From Chrysomallon squamiferum (lineage: Eukaryota > Mollusca > Gastropoda > Neomphalida > Peltospiridae), in contig CM022677.1 in assembly GCA_012295275.1 (NCBI GenBank), forward strand, positions 25,495,621 through 25,520,620: a stretch of 25,000 nt of DNA, given 5' to 3'. The stretch's first letter is position 1. Each line of letters starts with the position of its first letter. This document shows positions 22,310 to 25,000 of the stretch, piece after piece. The translations under genes were made by a program, and so were the position numbers. The notes beneath the pieces were generated by a model. It saw nothing but the letters and a program-made list of their open reading frames with translations. It did not search any database and was not told where the DNA came from.

Positions 22310-23310
22310 TAATAATATTGAAAAAGTACGACATAAACACATATGACGTTTTACAATCAGATGACGTCATTTTACCATGGCCAAAACCCCCCCCAAAAAA
22401 ACAAACAATTACGTTTATTTCAGATTACTATCAATTGTTACGTTTAATTCAGATTACTACCAATGGTTACGTTTAATTCAGATTACTACCAATGGAAACG
22501 TTTATTTCAGATTGCTACCAATTGTTACGTTTAATTCAGATTACTACCAATGGTTATGTTTATTTCAGATTGCTACCAATGGTTACGTTTATTTCCGATT
22601 ACTACCAATGGTAACGTTTATTTCAGATTGCTACCAATGGTTACGTTTATTTCAGATTGCTACCCATGGTTACGTTTATTTCAGATTACTACCAATGGTT
22701 ACGTTTATTTCAGATTACTACCAATGGTTACGTTTATTTCAGATTACTACCAATGGTTACGTTTATTTCAGATTGCTACCAATGGCTATGTGTCTATGAG
22801 AACTCCGTACTACAGCTTCATTCCGAAACGTTTTCCGTTCACTGCATACTCCTACTACTACTACTACTCCTCCTACTCTAGACCCTACTACATCGTGGCT
22901 CCCTTCTGGTCAGATATTGATCTCAGGTCACCGTATAACCACGGCTTCGTTTACTACCACGTGTACGACGCCAACGCTCTAAGCGATCCGAACTACGAAC
23001 AGACGAAAGAGTTTTTACAAAACGTCAAAGTTTTCTTGCAAAGAACGTCAGCCCTGAAGACCTACAACCCACTGACGGCTCTTCTCGTTACCTGGGAAAC
23101 CGTTTACCCGTACCCATCGTACTTCACTGCTCCTAACCAGGTAAAGTATCAGTTAATTACGATTACGTTTGATCAGATAGGTCATTCATGTCCACACGAT
23201 TGTCCTCTTTTTATCACAGACGTATTAGACTGAATTTTGTTTTGTTGCTATTATTATTATTACTTCTATTATTATTATTATTATTATTATTATATTTCTT
23301 ATTATATTTC

Positions 23311-23353
<43 letters not shown>

Positions 23354-23960
23354 TTTCACATTGTTTTATAATTATATAAGTAAAGTAAATGTAGCAGTTT
23401 CGGCATTTGAAGTTTATTTTATAGCTTTATTAGTTAAAGCATCATTACATTTCCTTTTTTATAATCTCCATATATTCCTGCCTATGTGTGTGTACGCATG
23501 TATATTTATGTAACGTATGAACGTATGTATCTTTGCATGTGTGTATGTATGTATGTATGTTTGTGTGTATGTATGTATGTATGTGTATGTATGTATCACG
23601 AGGAACAAACAGATGAATTGATCTTAAAAAAAAAAAATGAATGAAAAAGGCAAGCAGAGAGACAAACAAACAACAAATGTTTCTGTTATGTAAAACTTTT
23701 TTTCCAGAACAACACATTTCAGTTACTAATGGTAACGGACGGTTCCAGCACATACGTTTTTTACTTGTATAAACACAATGGGATGTTGTGGAGAACCAAC
23801 TACGGCGGCAGACTGGCTAGCATCGGCTTTCAGATAGGCGACGACATTTTCTTTAACAACCAGTACAGCCTGAGGCAGGAAGTGTTCGATATAGACAAAA
23901 TTACAGGTACGTGCTGTCTGTGAGAATAAATGTCACTGTGAAAGGGAGAGAGAGGCAGAG

Positions 23961-24046
<86 letters not shown>

Positions 24047-24511
24047 AGATTTTAAAATTGTCACTAATGTTATTTAAGGAAACGTGGACGGAACTGCCGG
24101 TCTGTTCATGTACAGACTGGGTCAGTGCTCCACTCAGAAACCCAACTACGCCGCTATGTGCACGCAGTGGTACCTGTCAGAACGACAGCAGCGGCAACAG
24201 ATCATGAACGAGGTGGCGGCAACACCGTCCTGTCCATGCAGCCTCTTCATGGCGTTTTTTGACCGACGTTTCGCCAGGTACAACGACAACTGCTTTTACC
24301 CCATCTTCCCGCCGTTTCCGTACACGTCATCACGGGTTTGTACCGTTTTATTTATTTATTTAGTTAGTTAGTTAGTTAGAATTTATTTATTTGTTCGTTT
24401 ACTTATATATCACTTAATTAAACATTTATTTATTTATTTATTCTTTACTTACTTAGTTAGTTAGTTAGTATATATTTATTTCTGTTTACTTATTTATTAC
24501 CTACCACTCAT

Positions 24512-24542
<31 letters not shown>

Positions 24543-24679
24543 TTATTTACCTAGTTTGTTAGTTAGTATATACTTATTTGTTTACTTATTTATTATCTAC
24601 CACTCATTTATTTATTTGTTTACTTATTTATTATCTACCATTCATTTATTTGTTTGTTTACTTATTTATTATTTACCAT

Positions 24680-24714
<35 letters not shown>

Positions 24715-24955
24715 TTTCAGAGGTGCTACTACTACTACTACTACTTCTTCTCTCTAGATGTGCAATATCAGTCTAACCGGTACTATTCACACGGGGGTCA
24801 CTTTGTTAGGTATTCACCGTTTTTCTATCCCAGACTCTATTACGAAAACGACATAGAACCGAGAAGCTACTGCTGTGACAAATCATCTCTGTGTCATTAT
24901 TACCTAGAACTCCGCCCACCGGACAACTGTTACAGATACAATCCACCGATATTTG
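11111..24955 (+). CDS. Giant secreted mucin-like protein with NIDO and AMOP domains (spliced, incomplete at right edge)
   Basis: Seven exons are proposed: 11084-11138, 11608-21490, 21698 (or 21815)-21939, 22772-23140, 23708-23906, 24079-24335 and 24721-24955. All introns are GT-AG and the phases agree (1, 1, 0, 0, 1, 0, 1). The product starts with a signal peptide and continues with about 3,290 residues of Thr/Ser-rich, cysteine-free tandem repeats. It then has a NIDO domain (from LFPYG through FGFQIGDD-like sequence and GLFMYRLG) and an AMOP domain (CTQWYLSE, SCPCS, YCCD, the RPPDNCYRYNPP tail). MUC4 and SUSD2 relatives carry NIDO-AMOP-vWD in this order, so a vWD domain probably follows outside the window. 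Its role is likely in surface mucus or epithelial adhesion. Several indels at 13,967-16,773 break the frame in this sequence. The gene family call is firm; any orthology to MUC4 is not claimed. Confidence 0.85.
11139..11607 (+). other. Mucin intron 1 with long TC-rich tract
   Basis: Donor GTACGT; acceptor TTTCTCTGTCTTAAG ending at 11607. From about 11225 the intron is almost entirely pyrimidine (TC repeats with CTTT, CTGT and CTAT interruptions), forming an extended polypyrimidine tract of nearly 380 bases. A second AG at 11618-11619 lies in the same phase, 12 bases downstream, and could be used alternatively. Confidence 0.75.
11608..21490 (+). CDS. Mucin exon 2: giant Thr/Ser-rich tandem-repeat exon
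   Basis: One exon of 9,883 bases enters and leaves in phase 1, so it is a symmetric module. It begins with about 70 unique Thr-rich residues. A 9-aa repeat array follows (11826-17075), then a unique Ser/Thr-rich linker (to about 17637), then 15-aa and 7-aa repeats. No cysteine occurs in the intended frame. Nearly every second residue is Thr or Ser, with one Asp or Glu per repeat, giving an acidic and densely O-glycosylatable rod. The last 4.7 kb (16,789-21,490) is continuously open, and the first 2.35 kb is too. In between, indels shift the frame repeatedly, and the exon length is one base more than a multiple of three. The donor at 21491 follows GAA-G (AAG|GTACCT). Confidence 0.88.
11826..17075 (+). 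repeat. 27-bp coding minisatellite, about 194 copies (GLDYTTTTA type)
   Basis: The nine-residue unit has the forms GSDYTSTTA or GIDYTSTTG (block to about 12,554, Ser codon AGC), then GLDYTTTTA, GVDYTTTTG and GVDLTTETG (Thr codon ACC). The two blocks differ mainly by AGC versus ACC at one codon. Copies in the middle are nearly identical in DNA, while those beyond 16,860 carry many private substitutions; this is the usual pattern of unequal exchange with decaying edges. In-frame length variants occur near 13,845, 13,900 and 16,400. The minus strand and one other plus frame also lack stops within the unit, which creates long false frames. Confidence 0.97.
17638..19756 (+). repeat. 45-bp coding repeat, SVTESLANQTEGTTI type
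   Basis: The unit is fifteen residues. There are about seven copies at 17,638-17,985 and about 34 at 18,208-19,756, separated by a block of 7-aa units. Almost every copy carries an N-X-T sequon (NQT, NET or NKT), so the region could bear dozens of N-glycans besides O-glycans. A recurrent variant replaces the first half with ISATAAEGNQT (at about 18,480, 18,930, 19,110, 19,515 and 19,650). Copies differ by point changes, so this array is older or less homogenised than the 27-bp array. Confidence 0.95.
19757..21490 (+). repeat. 21-bp coding repeat, EGTTETT type
   Basis: Seven-residue units (E-G-T-x-x-T-T, with Pro, Gly, Asn, Arg, Ile or Lys at the variable sites) occur about 82 times here. A smaller group lies at 17,986-18,207 between the two 15-aa blocks. 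The most homogeneous copies lie at the 3' end (from about 21,220), where EGTPGTT and EGTPETT alternate. The array ends exactly at the exon boundary. Confidence 0.93.
21491..21697 (+). other. Mucin intron 2 (short form)
   Basis: Donor AAG|GTACCT at 21491. The acceptor is TTTTCTTTTACTTTCAG, ending at 21697, inside a T-rich tract. If the alternative acceptor at 21814 is used, the intron extends to 21814. Confidence 0.65.
21698..21939 (+). CDS. Mucin exon 3: start of NIDO domain
   Basis: Two acceptors give the same phase: 21698 and 21815, exactly 117 bases apart. From the second, the protein reads VLFPYGSANNDQVMRKGDDN, a classic NIDO start, and runs to CEIITNLY before the strong donor TAT|GTGAGT at 21940. 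The extra 39 residues of the longer version are poly-Ser followed by a hydrophobic run (VLLFLLFLS). That run is encoded by the T-rich tract of the second acceptor, which suggests it is intronic. I favour 21815-21939 as the conserved core, with 21698 as a possible alternative. Confidence 0.78.
21940..22771 (+). other. Mucin intron 3: AAT/ACA repeats and amplified acceptor
   Basis: Donor GTGAGT. The body holds AAT/AAC trinucleotide repeats (about 22,085-22,315), a TGACGTCA palindrome near 22,361 and a C-run near 22,387. The last 350 bases are the 29-bp acceptor minisatellite. Long low-complexity frames on both strands are repeat artefacts. Confidence 0.8.
22411..22790 (+). repeat. 29-bp minisatellite made of intron end plus exon start, 13 copies
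   Basis: Copies of the exon start ATTACTACCAATGG begin at 22424 and then every 29 bases without slippage to 22772, the genuine exon. Each is preceded by TTTATTTCAG or TTTAATTCAG, except the copy at 22598, which has CCG instead of CAG. Twelve potential 3' splice sites are thus stacked. Because 29 is not a multiple of three, only starts 87n bases upstream (22685, 22511, 22424, and the broken 22598) keep the downstream frame. The unit has no stop in the reading that cycles through its three phases. Confidence 0.93.
22772..23140 (+). CDS. Mucin exon 4: central NIDO domain
   Basis: It is 369 bases with phase 0 on both sides. It opens with IATNGYVSMRTPYYSF, the NNNG-type strand after LY in NIDO domains. 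It continues with a Tyr-rich loop (YSYYYYYSSYSRPYY, encoded by a TAC repeat), then IVAPFWSDIDLRS and VYYHVYD, the hallmark PFWADVD...VYYR motif. A helix follows, then ALLVTWETVYPY. The donor is CAG|GTAAAG at 23141. The start at 22772 is chosen because it is the last acceptor copy, gives the exact NIDO spacing, and the sequence after it diverges from the repeat. Confidence 0.88.
23141..23707 (+). other. Mucin intron 4 with ATT and GTAT repeats
   Basis: Donor GTAAAG; acceptor CTTTTTTTCCAG ending at 23707. It contains ATT trinucleotides (about 23,248-23,350) and GTAT/GTGT tetranucleotides (about 23,485-23,595). Confidence 0.85.
23708..23906 (+). CDS. Mucin exon 5: C-terminal NIDO strands
   Basis: It reads NNTFQLLMVTDGSSTYVFYL, the NTFQ-V-L-TDG motif of NIDO domains, followed by a W (LWRTNYGGR) and ASIGFQIGDD, equivalent to the A-x-x-G-F-x-x-G-D segment. 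It enters in phase 0 and leaves in phase 1 at TTACAG|GTACGT (donor at 23907). Confidence 0.88.
23907..24078 (+). other. Mucin intron 5 with (GA)n
   Basis: A short intron of 172 bases, of which about 100 are GA dinucleotides (23,943-24,043). The acceptor GTTATTTAAG has a weak polypyrimidine tract. Confidence 0.82.
24079..24335 (+). CDS. Mucin exon 6: end of NIDO and first half of AMOP domain
   Basis: After completing a Gly codon it reads NVDGTAGLFMYRLG, the closing strand of NIDO. The AMOP domain then starts: QCSTQKPNYAAMCTQWYLSE, a basic helix, TPSCPCSLFMAFFDRRF and NDNCFYPIFPP. The Cys pattern (C-W-Y, C-P-C) and the D-RF motif are characteristic. It leaves in phase 0 at CACGG|GTTTGT. Confidence 0.88.
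24336..24720 (+). other. Mucin intron 6 with (TTTA)n/(TTAG)n
   Basis: Almost the whole intron is TTTA, TTTG and TTAG tetranucleotides. The final TTTA run (24,684-24,716) merges directly into the acceptor TTTATTTCAG at 24,711-24,720, so the microsatellite itself supplies the polypyrimidine region. Confidence 0.88.
24721..24955 (+). CDS. Mucin exon 7: second half of AMOP domain
   Basis: It starts with RC and six Tyr codons (TAC repeat), then FFSLDVQYQSNRYYSHGG. It ends with the AMOP closing pattern: YCCD, LCHYYLELRPP, DNCYRYNPP. It leaves in phase 1 at TTTG|GTGAGT (donor at 24956). The next exon lies outside the window. Confidence 0.86.
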
Positions 24956-25000
24956 GTGAGTGGAGATTTTTATATATAAAATTAATTGGTAAATATATAA
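24956..25000 (+). other. Start of mucin intron 7
   Basis: Strong donor GTGAGTGG followed by AT-rich sequence to the window edge. Downstream exons, expected to encode a vWD domain from the family architecture, are not visible. Confidence 0.7.

Noticed and set aside
21972-22476. Ile/Thr-rich frames on both strands within mucin intron 3
   Set aside because: They arise from AAT/ACA repeats between a clear donor and acceptor.
22377-22799. Open frame across the 29-bp repeats as an independent gene
   Set aside because: The 29-residue cycle is the three-phase reading of a duplicated splice junction, without a start context or downstream domain in its own frame.

Overview
The window is animal nuclear DNA. 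The evidence is GT-AG introns with matching phases, a degenerate Tc1-type transposon, very dense microsatellites of many classes, and a secreted modular gene with NIDO and AMOP domains, which are metazoan extracellular modules. The CpG-tolerant, microsatellite-rich texture would suit a marine invertebrate such as a mollusc or another lophotrochozoan. That placement is inference; nothing here fixes the species.

Layout. Positions 1-1,200 hold a candidate minus-strand first exon encoding a signal peptide, with its putative promoter. Positions 1,230-3,620 are mostly microsatellites (TC, TA/CA, GATA, TTTA). A dead 1.38-kb Tc1-like transposon with intact terminal repeats and a TA target duplication lies at 3,652-5,029. 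More simple repeats follow, including a 400-bp AAT tract. A long inverted repeat at 6,860-7,320 carries four TGACGTCA palindromes. A 38-bp satellite of about 43 copies fills 9,098-10,729.

The rest, from about 11,084 to the right edge, is one plus-strand gene that runs out of the window. A tiny exon encodes the signal peptide. A phase-1/phase-1 exon of 9.9 kb encodes a Thr/Ser-rich, cysteine-free mucin region made of three successive tandem repeats: about 194 units of 9 aa, about 42 units of 15 aa, and about 90 units of 7 aa. Five smaller exons then encode a NIDO domain and most of an AMOP domain. This is the domain order of MUC4-like and SUSD2-like proteins, in which a vWD domain would be expected next. 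The product is probably a very large, heavily O- and N-glycosylated secreted or surface mucin.

The most unusual points are these. (1) The acceptor in front of the second NIDO exon has been amplified with the start of that exon into 13 exactly phased 29-bp copies, 12 of which keep an AG acceptor. (2) All the frame-breaking indels of the giant exon are confined to about 13,967-16,773 inside the 27-bp array, with long open sequence on both sides. (3) The signal-peptide exon is too short for ORF scanning but joins the mucin exon in phase. (4) Every complete intron is loaded with simple repeats or repeat-like tracts, usually of a different class.
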